A stretch of DNA of 64,000 bases, taken from the NCBI GenBank assembly GCA_030247855.1, contig JAPDRN010000147.1, forward strand, positions 1-64,000, read 5' to 3'. This document shows, in pieces, positions 63,397 through 64,000 of the stretch. The translations under genes were made by a program, and so were the position numbers. The DNA is from Knufia peltigerae. Lineage: Eukaryota > Ascomycota > Eurotiomycetes > Chaetothyriales > Trichomeriaceae. The first letter of the stretch is position 1; each line of letters begins with the position of its first letter. Below the pieces are notes generated by a model that saw only the letters and a program-made list of their open reading frames with translations, did not search any database and was not told where the DNA came from.

Positions 63397-64000
63397 TTAT
63401 CCCTTTTTCCCCGAATTCGCCTGTTTGCCCGGCTTTTTCTTCCCTGTCCCATCTCCGGCCCCAGTTTTTATCTTGAGCTTCAGTGTAGGTTCGTTACTGG
63501 CGTCCCGTGCATTCTTCGTCGGCGTAACTTGAATCGTGTCCCCGTTTGTATCTTTCGACGGACTCTCGTCGTCCTGGTCGTCCACATTGTTCGTTTCCCG
63601 CAATTTACTGGGACCAGTGCCGGCTTTCTTGTCCCTCTTGATCTCGGCTGCGGTCTTTTGCTTCTTCTTGGTGCTGCCAGTATTATCGTCGTCCGCCTTA
63701 CGTTTGGTGCCGTTGGCGGTTGGCTTGGGCGAGTTGGCACGACTGTCTCGTGGAGTACCACCGATTTTGGCATTTGCCTCTCGGCCAGCAGCGCGGTCTT
63801 TCTTCAGGAAGCAGCTTCCGTTGAGATGTGTGGCAAATACATTGACCGACTTCCAGTGGTCACCCAGGTGGGATTCTCTGTTGGGACACTTGGCGGCGGG
63901 ATAGTCGATTTCTTTGAATTCGAAAGAGTCGTTGGGTTGGCCTGACGAAGGCGTAAGAGGGTCCGAGTTTTCCGAGGCTGGTGACGCCGGATCATTCTTC
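63397..64000 (-). CDS. 3' end of a Lys-rich, probably nuclear protein (partial)
   Basis: One minus-strand frame is open from the window edge to a stop at 63397 (about 200 residues seen, start outside the window). It begins KNDPASPASENSDPLTPSSG, contains a compact-looking block KCPNRESHLGDHWKSVNVFA followed by THLNGSCFLKKDRAAGREANA, and then becomes Lys/Asp/Ser/Thr-rich. KRKADDD, KKKQKTAAEIKRDKK and a final KKKPGKQANSGKKG resemble nuclear localisation signals. The conserved block with Cys and His is not one I can name. The frame has no ATG of its own in the window, so simple ORF calls split it. The function is unknown. Confidence 0.6.
   Translation of the reverse strand, partial: KNDPASPASENSDPLTPSSGQPNDSFEFKEIDYPAAKCPNRESHLGDHWKSVNVFATHLNGSCFLKKDRAAGREANAKIGGTPRDSRANSPKPTANGTKRKADDDNTGSTKKKQKTAAEIKRDKKAGTGPSKLRETNNVDDQDDESPSKDTNGDTIQVTPTKNARDASNEPTLKLKIKTGAGDGTGKKKPGKQANSGKKG

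Noticed and set aside
1..64000. tRNA, rRNA, TPP riboswitch or CRISPR array
   Set aside because: Scanning for T-loop-like GGTTCRA sequences, thiamine-riboswitch cores and regular direct repeats gave nothing convincing. A covariance-model scan would be decisive.

Overview
The window is nuclear DNA of a filamentous ascomycete (Pezizomycotina). The genes are mostly interrupted by short spliceosomal introns of 50-65 nt with GTNNGT donors and CTAAY-type branch sites. The protein set is typically fungal: an EMC1, a GH63 processing glucosidase, a HET-domain protein, a patatin/NB-ARC/TPR protein, LaeA-like methyltransferases and a SAT4/rhodopsin-type 7TM protein. Repeated intergenic TACTCCGTA/TACGGAGTA words fit a Eurotiomycete-like genome, but the order is an inference. 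No tRNA, rRNA, CRISPR array, complete transposon or origin was recognised.

Layout. 1-10.6 kb is sparse: a Cys-rich small protein (-), a 77-aa Ser/Asn/Tyr-rich protein built from three small exons (+), a trehalose-6-phosphate synthase paralogue with a broken reading frame (-), a 108-aa Gly-repeat protein (-) and a Ser/Thr-rich single-pass membrane protein (-). 10.6-22.8 kb is dense and mostly housekeeping: glucosidase I, CWC2 splicing factor, tRNA isopentenyltransferase, RAI1/DXO decapping enzyme, a type II haloacid dehalogenase, then a 1017-aa fungal NLR. 25.4-33 kb has a DUF4203 multi-pass protein, a 7TM protein and peptidyl-tRNA hydrolase. 33-37.3 kb is a gene-poor gap. 37.3-49 kb carries a HemK/MTQ1-type release-factor methyltransferase, a LaeA-like methyltransferase, an alpha/beta hydrolase, EMC1 and a class II HSP40. 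49.6-52 kb is a HET-domain protein. 52-64 kb has NAD(P)HX epimerase, mitochondrial ribosomal protein S16, DOA1/PLAA, a second LaeA-like methyltransferase, an O-methyltransferase, and the 3' part of a Lys-rich gene cut by the window edge.

Functional threads. Many genes serve RNA and translation quality (CWC2, RAI1, MOD5, PTH, MTQ1, mS16) or protein folding and turnover (glucosidase I, EMC1, HSP40, DOA1). These are scattered single genes, not operons. Two probable allorecognition or cell-death genes (patatin-NLR and HET) lie about 27 kb apart. Three methyltransferases and an esterase-like hydrolase are present, but without a polyketide synthase, NRPS or terpene backbone, so no biosynthetic cluster is claimed.

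Exon structures were worked out by eye from frame continuity, splice signals and family motifs. For most multi-exon genes the summed exon length is an exact multiple of three, which supports the models.
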